Shown here: positions 21,771 through 31,907 of the stretch, piece after piece
Position numbering within the stretch: position 1 is the stretch's first letter
Layout of the letters: the number at the start of each line of letters is the position of its first letter
Assembly (NCBI GenBank): GCA_033675265.1
Contig: JAUJYZ010000079.1
Location: 242,117 to 306,116, forward strand
From: Actinostola sp. cb2023
Taxonomy: Eukaryota; Cnidaria; Anthozoa; Actiniaria; Actinostolidae
Direction of reading: 5' to 3'
Length of the DNA: 64,000 nt
Position numbers and translations under genes: made by a program
The notes under the pieces: model-generated
What the model was told of the DNA's origin: nothing
The model's database searches: none
Seen by the model: only the letters and a program-made list of their open reading frames with translations

Positions 21771-22185
21771 TTACTCTTTCTTTGTGAAATGAATAACACA
21801 GTTATTGAAAATAGGATTAATCATCATTGGGAAATTGTTGCATTGGTCTATTGCATTATCTATTTCTGGCATAGGAATTTGTGCCAAAATATCGTCACTG
21901 ATATCAAACTGACTAAACTGTTGTGGCTCAAAATCAGGTATCTCGATACGTGATGGAATGTCATCGCATATCTCCGAGTCGTTCAATTCAAGCCCTTCAG
22001 AGGCAATTATATTACTAATCAAATTAAAGTCAAACGACGGTAAATCAATATCAGTTGAAGACTGAGATGCAAGCGAACTTAGATTAAAGTCAAACGACGG
22101 TAAATGAACATCAGTAGAAGATTGAGATGTACTTGTATGGGTATGCAAACTTACAGGAGCCAGAGCAGCACTGGCCTTTTCTAAC
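21771..22185 (-). CDS. Probable 3'-terminal exon, acidic protein of unknown function
   Basis: The minus-strand frame stays open from about 22185 to the stop at 21771. Upstream lies TACTAAC, a textbook branch site, followed by acacaag and aacag acceptors, which supports an exon start near 22185-22180. The product is acidic and Ser/Asp/Phe-rich. A 16-residue unit recurs: SQSSTDVHLPSFDFNL and SQSSTDIDLPSFDFNL. The end, IFNNCVIHFTKKE, resembles C-termini of Crypton/ZMYM-type proteins only loosely. Upstream exons were not identified, so the gene is incomplete or dead. Confidence 0.4.
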
Positions 22186-22189
22186 TGTT

Positions 22190-22600
22190 CTTGTGTTGTC
22201 CGTTAGTAACGCAAAAAACAATTACTTCTGTGGCCAGTCCTTTCCCTAATGATATTTTCCTCCACTCCACTTGAAAGAGCTGAGAACACACGTTATCCTC
22301 AAGGAGTGCATGCAATCGATTGACTGCTTTATCGAACTGCAAAATCTTACTAAATCTGCAATGCTAAACACTTTTTCGACATTCCAACAAACTCAATCAA
22401 TAAAAGGTCTTTAGGGACTATACTTTAGGGACTATACTAATTAGTTTAAGTTGTTCTCGATTATGTTTTATTGTTGGCTTTTGCATGTATAGAACTTTAT
22501 AGGAATCAAACATTGTACTCCTTTCGCAAATAAAAAAATAGTTTCTAAACTAAAGAGGACTATGTTTCATATAGTGTAATTGAATATTAAAGTTTTAGAA
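22190..22600. other. Non-coding stretch, no gene seen
   Basis: Likely intron or intergenic sequence upstream of the exon at 21771-22185. A small direct repeat, gggactatacttaggg-like, occurs near 22411-22436. No coding frame. Confidence 0.4.
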
Positions 22601-22603
22601 GCC

Positions 22604-22703
22604 GTTTACAGAATTCGTGTCCGTTCTGTATCGGATCTACAGATACTCGCCTTCGGCTCGTATCTGTATCTACCGATACAGAACGGCCACTCATTCTGTA
22701 AAC
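22604..22703. repeat. Foldback repeat with CGCCTTCGGCTCG loop, copy A
   Basis: Terminal GTTTACAGAATTCGTG pairs with CACTCATTCTGTAAAC. Inner arms gttctgtatcgg...cagatac pair with gtatctg...ccgatacagaac around TCGCCTTCGGCTCG. A second copy with different inner arms is at 39285-39384. Confidence 0.8.
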
Positions 22704-22865
22704 AGTACTGATAAACTAAATTGTATGTAAACTACTGGTACTAAATAAAGTCTATGTCTATGTCAGCACGAAGACGACAACGAAAACATAGTACCAAGCT
22801 TCTCACAGCCATACTTCGTCCTCGTCCACATCCTTGTCCTCAAATCTACAGCTCTCTACTATCTC

Positions 22866-23460
22866 TCTACTATCTCCACTCTTCGAGTGGAGTCTGCCAA
22901 TAACCTTTGCAGAGGTTGATCTTCGTGAAGTAATTGCTTTGGCCCAGCTTGGCTAGCGAGTCTTGGATGTCTCCCATAGGCGAAAATACTGTCGAATACT
23001 GTTGGTGAATACTGCTGTATTCACCTTTCTGAAGTCGATGCAGAATATGTTGGAACCATCTGTTTTTCTTTGAATCAATCAGTTCCAGCTGATTCCGGGC
23101 ATGCAACTTTTTGTATGACTGTATGGTCGCAAGTTGTTCTACTACCTTTTCCTCCACTTTCCTGAAGAACGACGGGTCTTCGCCTTCGACTCGTCTTCCT
23201 GAACCCGCAGGTCGTCCGAAGTTTTGTACGATGCCAGGTAGGTGGCTTCGTCATGTGCTAAGCACTTAGGGATTGGTCTACCTTCAATCTCAAGTGTCGG
23301 GTTTGGGATAGCGAACTTCCTGTCCCAGCACTCCTCTGCCAGCAGAGTGCACTTTTTGGGCTCATATTGTGTTGAGACAATCTCTAGAGATTTGGGTGAA
23401 AAATTGGGTAACCCAATTTTTTACCCCGACTCGCTGTCAAGATGTACCCGTAAAATTGAA
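22866..23460 (-). pseudogene. Retroelement scraps (Ty3/Gypsy RT piece plus LINE-like piece)
   Basis: The minus-strand frame at 23157-22870 ends with DSLAKLGQSNYFTKINL followed by CKGYWQTPL. This matches the start of the Ty3/Gypsy reverse transcriptase palm (usual form: YFSKLDL..GYWQIP), with the first catalytic Asp replaced by Asn. It then stops. Upstream (23360-23160) a different frame reads KKCTLLAEECWDRKF and TLEIEGRPIPKCLAHDEATY, which resembles the thumb/linker region of a non-LTR reverse transcriptase. Two unrelated fragments are therefore joined. Neither is functional. Confidence 0.5.
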
Positions 23461-23550
23461 TAAGGGTGGAACTTCGCGGGTGGGGTATGACACTCTATTC
23501 AAAAAACACATTAGCACCAAATACAAGTCCATCAATCAAGCAGCATACAT

Positions 23551-24451
23551 TCATTGGGTGTCTATTTTTACCTGTTGTGATTGTTCTTGAATCTCTCTGG
23601 CAGCAGAATCAGAGCTTCTTGCAACATCCATAAGCCCACTTATCCAAAGCTGATTTGGTGTTCTGTTTCGCGCTGTCCTTATGGGATGATCAGCCCATGC
23701 ACTGGCAAAATTTTCAAGTTGTTGATTTATTGTTGGTATAAATACATAATGTAAACAAAACATGTGGGTTTCATTTTCCAAATCTAAGTGACCTGATTCT
23801 TCCAGATAAAAAAAGACCGAGTAATATATGTACAGACAACCAACAAAAATGTCACGCCATAAACGTTCTATCCTTTGGTTATGGACACTTGGACCTGTTA
23901 TATAGCTCCCACGACCAGGTCCTCTGTATGGATTATTAAACATGTACTGTGCAACTCTGACATTCTCAACACCATGATCTCCTCTTATTCTGGAAGGAAG
24001 CCCATGTGCAGTTACTGCTTGTAAAAACACTCGAAGTACTGTCTCAGCTCTGTTATTTCCATGACAAGATAGGTACATAATTTTCCTTGAGTAGCCATCA
24101 ACGCAGCCATGGACTACAAACCTCCACCTGAAAATAGCAAGAAATATTTTTAGGTTGACCAGTCTTTTTCTTTTCTAAATCTATTCTATTCAATACTACC
24201 AAATATATGTAGCAGTACATGTAAGCTAATCCAGGTGAGGGCATTAAAATTTAATGCCATTAAATAATGGCATGTGCTAAATAATTTAATATTAGTTTTG
24301 GATTCGTTTCCTAAGAAAAGAGCTGTTTCTATAAAGGTTTTCACTTTTTGATCTGCTTCCTTAGCTTACTCCTATCACCTTGTCCACCATGTTTACCTTT
24401 GAGATTTTGTTTGTGACTGATTTATGCACTAGTCAATTCCAAGAGTGCCCA

Positions 24452-24483
<32 letters not shown>

Positions 24484-25256
24484 ACTTTGACCCCAGCCGC
24501 TAATCGAAAATAGACTGAAAATGGGCTTGTGGTTGTTATTATTATTGTTAGGCTTGTTTTGGCTTTATAATAATAATAATAACTTTATTATACAAGTACA
24601 ACAGAAGTATGCAAATACTTTGTTGTGCTTTGTACTGTAATCTGTGGTTATTTTGTGTGCCTGGCCATCATATTGCATTGTTCTCACTACTAGGAATCCT
24701 ACATGTACCTTATAAGTTTGTGGTTGCCATCCATGTGCCACAATGACAAGGGGGCCCTAACATTGTATGATCTCCTATGGGTAGACCGCATCTGTAGGGC
24801 TCGAACAACAGTACCTTCAGGATCAGTTCGTCTCATGGCTTCTCTCACATGGTTTTCTTGTATTTTGAAGCTTCTGGATAAAAGATGGCCCCGCATGGCT
24901 TTATAGCCAGAGTTTGGGAATTCACATAATATACTTCTAATAACACTATCCAGTTCAGGTTCTGGCATCTGAGAATAGGAATTCATTATCGAAATATTAT
25001 GTTCTCGTAGTCTTCTGTAAATAGTTTTTTCGCTTACACACAACGTTTTCGCGATATCAGTTGCCTTGAAGCCATATTCTACAAAGTATCCAAGCTGTTC
25101 TTTAGGAATATTGAATTTTGGGCGTCCCTTTGACCCAGTTGATATACGTGCAATTGGACTCGCACAACTAGAGTAGATATCTCTGTCGAGTACAGCAAGC
25201 AAGTGTTGTGCTTCTTGTAACCAACGAAGAAGGGATTCTTCAAAATTTTCTCCGTC
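23551..25256 (-). CDS. Integrase-core (DDE) protein, two exons visible
   Basis: Exon 1 (about 25256-24709) and exon 2 (24127-23551) join in phase within an Arg codon (donor ataag/gtacat, acceptor attttcag). Exon 1 starts with a helical segment, then a helix-turn-helix ([20 protein letters not shown]) and a second DNA-binding-like domain. The core follows: Asp in [10 protein letters not shown], Asp in [10 protein letters not shown], and Glu in [11 protein letters not shown], a retroviral-integrase-type DDE triad. From memory, intron-containing proteins of this type are widespread in fish and cnidarians. Both exons are free of stops, unlike most elements here. The true start exon upstream of 25256 was not found. 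The 581-bp intron contains a 31-base C run. Confidence 0.8.
24453..24483. repeat. Poly-C tract, 31 bases
   Basis: An uninterrupted run of 31 C in the intron of the integrase-like gene (poly-G on its transcript). Downstream at 24540-24590 are ATT/TAA trinucleotide runs. Confidence 0.95.
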
Positions 25257-25509
25257 TCAAAAGCAGTGAACAAAGCCAATCGACCCTGTACCTTGTGTAG
25301 TCGATGTTGTTGGCAAAATCTGGGCACTGTAACTTGTTGATGACGTCGTTTAAAACTATTCTAATATTTATGGAGACTGATTTTGACCTTGTTGAACAGA
25401 TGCAGAACAAGAGGAAGTCATGATACCAGAATTATATGCCAGAAAATCGGCAGAAAAACAGAAATGTATGTACTAAAGAAAATAATAGTAAAATGGCCAA
25501 CCTCGTCCC
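25257..25509. other. Upstream flank of the integrase-like gene
   Basis: It may hold the missing first exon or promoter. A frame of 82 codons (25327-25079) overlaps exon 1 in another frame and is not credible. Confidence 0.35.
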
Positions 25510-25571
25510 CAGGGCCCTCTCTTCTCGCTATTCTTCCGCCATTTTGAAAATAGCAAGAAGAGAGGGCCCTG
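25510..25571. repeat. Foldback repeat with CAGGGCCCTCTCTTCT arms
   Basis: The arm cagggccctctcttctcgct pairs with agcaagaagagagggccctg (one mismatch) around cttccgccattttgaaa. I recall similar repeats from anthozoan genomes. Confidence 0.75.
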
Positions 25572-25669
25572 AAGTTGGAAATTATTTTTAAAATGTGAAG
25601 GCTTTGTTACGAACGAATGGCTACGAATCGCACAATATATAATTACGATCTAATTCATACAGGTTATAT

Positions 25670-25965
25670 GAACGAATGGCAAGGAGGTTACGAACGAATA
25701 GCGAGGAGGTTACGAACGAATCTAATTTACGATCGAATGTTGTTCCCTCGGAGGTACGGTCGACCTAATGACATGCCCAAGTGATGCCCGGTAGTGCAAG
25801 GAGATTACGAACGAATGGCGAGGAGGTTACGAACAAATGGCGAGGAGGTTACGAACGAATGGCAAGGTTACGAACGAATGGCAAGGTTACGAACGAATGG
25901 CAAGGTTACGAACGAATGGCAAGGTTACGAACAAATGGCAAGGTTACGAACGAATGGCATGAGGT
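25670..25965. repeat. 19-22 bp minisatellite
   Basis: The unit cgaatggcaaggttacgaa (19 bp) is repeated about six times at 25858-25965, preceded by 22-bp variants with gcgaggaggttacgaa from about 25670. Because 19 is not a multiple of three, the array is read through all three frames and gives overlapping open frames (GYERMARL, NEWQ, LRTNGK). These are a product of the repeat and not evidence of a gene. Confidence 0.85.
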
Positions 25966-25984
25966 ACGATCCAATTGCATTTAT

Positions 25985-26680
25985 GACCAGATCCCCCCTC
26001 CATAACATCTACAGCTACATCCAATCAACAACAACCATTGGAGTATGCCCAACGTCCCCATACGAATATGCCCCGGCAATGACAGGATATGGCCAACATG
26101 CACAGGCAATGACAGGATATGGGCAACAATTCCCACTGCCAAATCAACAATATTCAGGGATTCCTTCGCAACAATTCCAAGTACCACACGCAAACCCTTA
26201 CTTGGTTCCCCGTACTGCAACAGCACCAAAACCCCAAATTCCAAACAAGTGGTTAATCTTTCCGCACCGATTTCGCAAAGCATATATGGAGCATCACCAG
26301 CACCAGGAGATGATGTGGACTTCCTGAAGATGCTGGAACCATACAATTGCGAATGGTTCCAGCGACCTTCAATGGCATTGAGTATGCTAGGACAAATGGT
26401 CCGAGAGTGCCTCCCGATCACATCTGAATACTCAGAAACAGTTTTCGATGGGAACATCAAACGCGTTTTGCATGGATGTCTGCACCCGTTATTGGGCACT
26501 TTCTGCAAACTGGACAATAAGGATACGAGCTCAGGAAAACCTACCAGCAGCACTGTCAAAAAAGCTTTCCAATTCGCTCTTTCAGAGGATGACGAGCTGG
26601 ATGTTGTAATGGATGAGACCATCCACGTCTCATGCAACATGGTCAGTCTGTGCTGTCAACTCAAGGCATTTCGCACCTTG
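25985..26680 (+). pseudogene. Fragment of an unrecognised gene, Gln/Tyr-rich then acidic
   Basis: One frame to 26327 gives a low-complexity prion-like stretch with a duplicated AMTGYGQ unit and many Gln, Pro and Tyr. A second frame, open from 26045 to 26722, gives a more ordinary sequence (DDVDFLKMLEPYNCEW ... VFDGNIKRVLHGCLHPLLG ... ALSEDDELDVVMDETIH). The good parts of the two frames meet near 26280, which implies a frameshift or an intron. The right end is cut where Helitron sequence begins at about 26682. Family not recognised; it may be a retroelement gag or a captured host exon. Confidence 0.35.
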
Positions 26681-26681
26681 A

Positions 26682-27500
26682 TCAGAAATCCGTTTTGTGC
26701 AAGTATCTTAAAGCAGCTGTAATAGCAGGGGCATCTTTATTATACAGCATATCAGTATTAATTCCATCAGAAAATTTGGAAACATACGAAGAGTCATACT
26801 TCAGTAACATTCCGTTACCATCTGCTGTTTGCAGATCCATAGAAAAGCGAAAGCTTGGGACGATCGTTGTGATATATGCACGTAGATTAGATGCAAATGC
26901 TTCAGAATTATGTTTGATATTCAATGAGTTACTTATACGATTAAAAGTGGTGTCATCGTTGATTTTCCAAAAAGAACATTTCTTGTTCAATTTCTGATGG
27001 AAAAAAAATAGAAAGGCATCATCATTATTTGAAAATGCTGGAATGTCAGCTCGTATTCTGTCCAGATTGATATGATTCAAATCATCTAACCAAACTAACA
27101 AGTGCAGATGAGCTGTTCCACGTTATTGTAATTCAAAGCGATAAAAATAAGCTAAGATGATGTTGTGACCCTTTGTATCATGGAGAACTTGCCTGGTCCA
27201 ACGATCATCTGTACAACCCAAGATATATCCTCTCACAATTTGTTCCAAAATATGAACAATGGCAATTGTTCCGAGAGAAGCTACTTTAATAGGAATATAA
27301 CTGCATTCTGGGGCAATTTAGTTCCACGGTTAATTTGTTTTCATATTCTCTCCGCTTCAAAGCTTAATTTACAGTGTTTTCGATTACCTTTTTGCATCTT
27401 CAAGGTATCACACAGTATGTGCATCTCACAACGAAGACACATATGTGCTTTTGAACCTATTTATAACAATATTTCATTGCATTTGTATCGAATTTAGCTC
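26682..27500 (-). pseudogene. Helitron Rep domain fragment
   Basis: The minus strand reads TIAIVHILEQIVRGYILG, DDRWTRQVLHDTKG and YFYRFELQ, then a TAA, then RGTAHLHLLVWLDDLNHINL, the HUH motif of a Helitron rolling-circle replicase. The frame from 27101 continues to YDSSYVSKFSDG, matching the region of the catalytic tyrosines, where the first tyrosine is at LKY. It ends abruptly at 26682. It is the same family as, but clearly diverged from, the Helitrons at 31908-43456. No helicase part is present. Confidence 0.8.
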
Positions 27501-27550
27501 TTGCTGACATGGGTTGCAGCCAGATAATGAATTGACGAGGTCATCAACGC

Positions 27551-29480
27551 ATGCCAAAGCCGAAACTCGATACAGATGTGATGAGAAATCGACTCCACTC
27601 CAGAAACTGTGAGTGGTATCTCAGACCAAACGTCGCAGCAAGCGAGATGGCGGACACCCATCAAAAGTGTTGGAATGTGGTGGAAAATTCCCTGTTCATG
27701 GATCAAGAGAAGATGGCTAAAATAAATAAGAAAATTAAAGGATACAGCCAAGAATTCGTGAGCTGGGTTTAGACCGCAATCGTAATTTAATTATGATATG
27801 GACTACCATCCCATCTGAGCGCAGCCATAGTTCCCAAGGGGAAGATGATAGGTAGAGGCAAGGTAAGATTCTCAGGATCTTAAGGCTCGGCTGAGCAGGC
27901 TGTTGGAAGGTTCTCTGCACCGTATCCTAGAAACGCAGTAATAGGTAATTGCTGCGGCTAATAACCGACAAACCAAAGGCGTAACTGGCCCGGAACAGCC
28001 ATGGCGAATGCGAACGGATATGATTATATAGGTGCGTCCTAGACGACCGACAATAACACAAAATCTGTACATTTTCAAGCCTACCCGAAAAAGAAAGTGA
28101 GCACAAAGTTCTGACATTAGGGGAGGTCCCATCCGTCGCAAAACTACAGGCATAAGAGAGATCCGACCAATAGCTTGAAGATGTCACAATTTGGCAGCAT
28201 TTTCATGGAAACAGCCGCTACAGGCTGTTGACATGAGAAAACGAGCTCGGTATCAGAAAACATCAGCCAAGATCTTAAAGGATGCCGAAATCACGATCAA
28301 CAAATTGCTGACTATCAAGTATAGCAAACAGCAACTCATCCGTAAGTTTGACTTGCTGGACCTCTGGGTCCGTTGGCTATTACACTGTGCCATGTGCAAA
28401 ATATTTGGGAGCAAAAACCAGCCGCCCACCTATGTAAGACCTGAAGGCTTTAGCCCCGCAGGAGGAAGAACTTGTAACGTAGTTAAAGCGAAGGGGAAGG
28501 ACTATTCTCAGATGTCAGAATGTTGGATCAATGAGGAGTTCGGTGGCGATCGGCCGAACATAGGGCACCTCACTGAAATAAACACGTCCGGTGCCTCCAT
28601 CCAAATGGAGGTACTACATAACCATTGGAAAAATGAAATGACTGGTACGAAATTGAACACTGATGACTTGCCTGAATTCCCAGAAGGAGAAGAGTATCTC
28701 CGAGGACTGTGGGAAACCCCAGCTCCTCTCCCGGAATCTCGCAGAGGGAAATGTGGAACACACTGGGTTATGATGGCCTAACTTATTTTGCATATAAAAA
28801 TGCGGATAGGAAAAGCCTATTGACCTATTGGGACAAGCTCTTCCTACCAAAGGCAAATGAGGAAGACTATGCACTCTCGAAGAGCTGGCGCCCGATCGCA
28901 TTATATCCAACCATGTTTAAGATCACGTGCACAATCATTACTAAACGAGTTGTCAAACAAATGGCACTTAGCGGACAGTGGAGCCCGGCCCAGAAGGGGG
29001 GACTCCCCGGTGTTAGTGACACTACTGATGCAACTTTCATCATGCGCTCCTGCATGGACCATCATAGACGATACCACACTGACTTGTATGTCCTGTTGCT
29101 GGACACATCGAATGCGTTCGGATGCTTAGAGCTCGGACTCATTGACAAGTCCATCGACCTGACATGTGTTGAAAAACACCTCAAAGGCTGGTGGAAGGAC
29201 TCCATTCGGGGGTGTTCGGTACACTTGAAAAGTGACGAGCACTTATCAAGCGAATCCCAATGACTAGAGGGGTAGGACAGGGCAATACCAACTCGGCTCT
29301 TACCTTCAACATCGTTAAGAACACGGTGAACCTGTGGGTAGAACAAGAGTGTGTTGGCTACACAGTGTTTGACACCTCCATCGCCGACCTAAGTTACATT
29401 GACGATGAGGCCCTGATTGCCGGGTCCATCCGAGACCTCCAACACATGTTAGACATCCACAAGAGCTGGTCTCTATATGC
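27551..29480 (+). pseudogene. Non-LTR (LINE) reverse transcriptase, broken
   Basis: Three frames together give a non-LTR retrotransposon ORF2-like protein. The N-terminal stretch (27551-27772 and 28191-28781) is without clear motifs. Then come SWRPIALYPTMFKI (28880), QKGGLPGVSDTTDATF (29000), LYVLLLDTSNAFG (motif A with the first Asp, 29085), TRGVGQGNTNSALTFNI (motif B, 29265) and DLSYIDDEALIAG (motif C with the Asp pair, 29390). Frames change near 28740 and 29262. The order and spacing fit a reverse transcriptase that copies its own RNA at the target site. The thumb and endonuclease are missing; the sequence stops where Helitron-tail sequence begins after about 29480. Clade uncertain. Confidence 0.75.
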
Positions 29481-29677
29481 ATCTGTTTCTTTTGACTTGC
29501 TGAATACATTTCACTTTCAATGAAAATCAAAAGTGAAATCAAAAGAATGGAAATGTAGTTCCAGTTTTGTTTCACATACAATTCGTGAAATAATTGTCAA
29601 TATTTGTGGTACCAGTTGTACTGCGGAAAGCGTTCCATTTCTATAAAACCAACTTTACCAAAGTTCTCTTTTCATGA

Positions 29678-31440
29678 ATGAACAATCCCATACTTGGTAA
29701 ATTATGCGTGAGCACAAATATAGGAAGACACCACATTTCTGTTCCAATGTGAAGGTGTATATGAACGCTTGTTTTCCACTAGCATGTGTACTTTATTTTC
29801 ATGCAATAACCAGCTGACGTTGGATGGATTAACAATCGAACAGTTGGCGAATTCTGCTAACATGCAAAGATGATTCAAAGTGCCCATATATTCAAAGATG
29901 GATTTAATGATTCAATGATTCAATGATGCCATTGGTAGGTGAACAATCCCACACTTGACGATTTATGCTTCGCAATGATAGGAAGAACATATGTCAGAGA
30001 ATGAACGAGCAATTTTGCTATGAACGCTTGGCTACCACAAGTCAGTTATCTCATGTCACATCGCCATTGGTAAATGAACAATCCAACACTTGACGAATTG
30101 TGATTCGCAATGATAGGAAGAATATACATCAGAGAATGAAGAAGCAATATTGTTACGAACGCTTGGCTACCACATGTCAGTTTTCTCATGCCACATCGCC
30201 ATCAGTGGGTGAACAATCCAACACTTGACGAATTGTGCTTCGCAATGATAGGAAGAACATACATCAGAGAATAAAGTAGCAATTATGCTATGATCGCTTG
30301 GCTACCACAAATCAGTTATCTCGTGCCACATCTCTATTGGTATGTTAACAATCCAACACTTGGCGAATTGTGCTTCAATACCATGATAGGAAGAGCCAAC
30401 ATCAGAGGAACAAACAAAGAACATCGCCATGAAGACTTTGAAAACACATGCCAATACTCGTGTGGTCAATACTCTTGAAAATTCCCCCCACTACTGGGTG
30501 AACAATCCAACAATTAACGAATTGTGCTTCGTAATGATAGGAAGAACAAACATCAGAGAATGAAGGAGCAATTTTGCTATGAACGCTTGGTTACCAGAAG
30601 CCAGTTATTCCATGCCACATCTTCTTTGACAGGTGAACAATCCAACACTTGGCGAATTGTGCGTCAATGCAATGCAATGCAGAATGGGAAAGGAACTTGG
30701 CTATGAACTCTTCACTACCACTAGCCAGTTATTATCTGTCACATCGCCATTGGTAAGTGAACAATCCAACAGTGAACAATCCAACACTTGGCGAATTCTG
30801 CTTCGCAATAAGAAGAAGAACAAATATGAGAAAGTCAATGAGCTATTTTACTATGAACGCTTGGTTACCACAAGGCAGTTATTCCATGCCACATCGTCTT
30901 TGACAAATGAACAATCCGACACTTGGCGAATTGTGCGTCAATGCAATGATAGGAAGAGTCAATATGAGAGGATGAAAACAAGAACATCGCTGTGAAGACT
31001 TTGAAGACAGAAGCCAGTATTCCTTTGTTTCATATGCGTGACATGTTTCCATATCACTGGGTGAACAATCCAACACTTGACGAATTCTGGTTCGCAATGA
31101 TAGGAAGAGATGATATCGAAGGATCAAAAAGCAAATTTGCTATGAACGCTTGGCTGCCACAATTCAGGTATTCGTATACTCACAATTCGGTGACATGCTA
31201 CATATTACTGAGTGAACAATCCAACACTTGGCGAATTCTGTTTCGTTCGCAATGATAGTATGAGTCGACATAGAAGGTGCAACAATCTATTTGTTCGTGT
31301 AGTAACTGTGCCATGACATGTAGACCTTTGGTGAGTGAACAATCCAACACTTGGCGAATACTGCTTCGCAATGATAGGAAGAGCCGATATCGAAGGATCA
31401 AAAAGCAACATCGCTATGAACTCTTGGCTGCCACAAGCCA
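29678..31440. repeat. Helitron 3' tail: degenerate tandem repeats of about 125-155 bp
   Basis: The core TGAACAATCCAACACTTGGC followed by GAATTgtgcttcgcaatgataggaag recurs at about 29943, 30077, 30210, 30346, 30501, 30634, 30757, 30775, 30908, 31062, 31214 and 31339. Spacers share aagaacatacatcagagaat, atgaacgcttggctaccac and ctcatgccacatcgcc. The array follows the stop of the Helitron helicase (minus strand), and the same repeat follows the second Helitron at 40870-41130, so it belongs to the element. The small frames in it are not genes. Confidence 0.8.
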
Positions 31441-31907
31441 GTGGCAGTAAAAAAGAAGACAAATATAATTACGAAATTAACAACTGTGCAAAGTTTGATA
31501 TGATTTGAGCGAATTCTGTCGGAATTATAAACATTTGAAATTGTGTTGTCCAGCCAAAATTTTACAGTGAATGTATGGTTTGGATGGACAGCGTCAAAAA
31601 TTTACAGAGTTTGTATGGGAAAATAGTAATCTTTGATGCCCTCTAGCATCGTCAATATTAAGCCGAAGTTCACCAAACTTTCCAGACTAGCTAAGTTTGA
31701 TCTGCTCTCTCAGAAAATGATGCCCATTTTTGCTAGTTTCAAATTGAATTAGTATTACGGACTTGGTACCAGTCCCCTGCTCGTTTTGGTAATGGCTAAT
31801 GTCCAGAGTGTAATCTTTAATAAATGGACAATGTAAATAAAATACACGATAAAAGTGTAAACTGTTTCTGGTATATATATAATATTAATTATTGAGCATG
31901 ATTCACT
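31441..31907. other. Helitron 3' untranslated flank
   Basis: Between the helicase stop at 31908 and the tail repeats. It matches, in part, the equivalent flank of the second Helitron (cattgtccagagtg and aatggacaatgtaaataaaatacac at 31800-31850 and 41298-41360). No gene. Confidence 0.6.

Noticed and set aside
29690..31462. Many short frames on both strands within the Helitron tail
   Set aside because: They follow the repeat unit and end at random; none has a domain.
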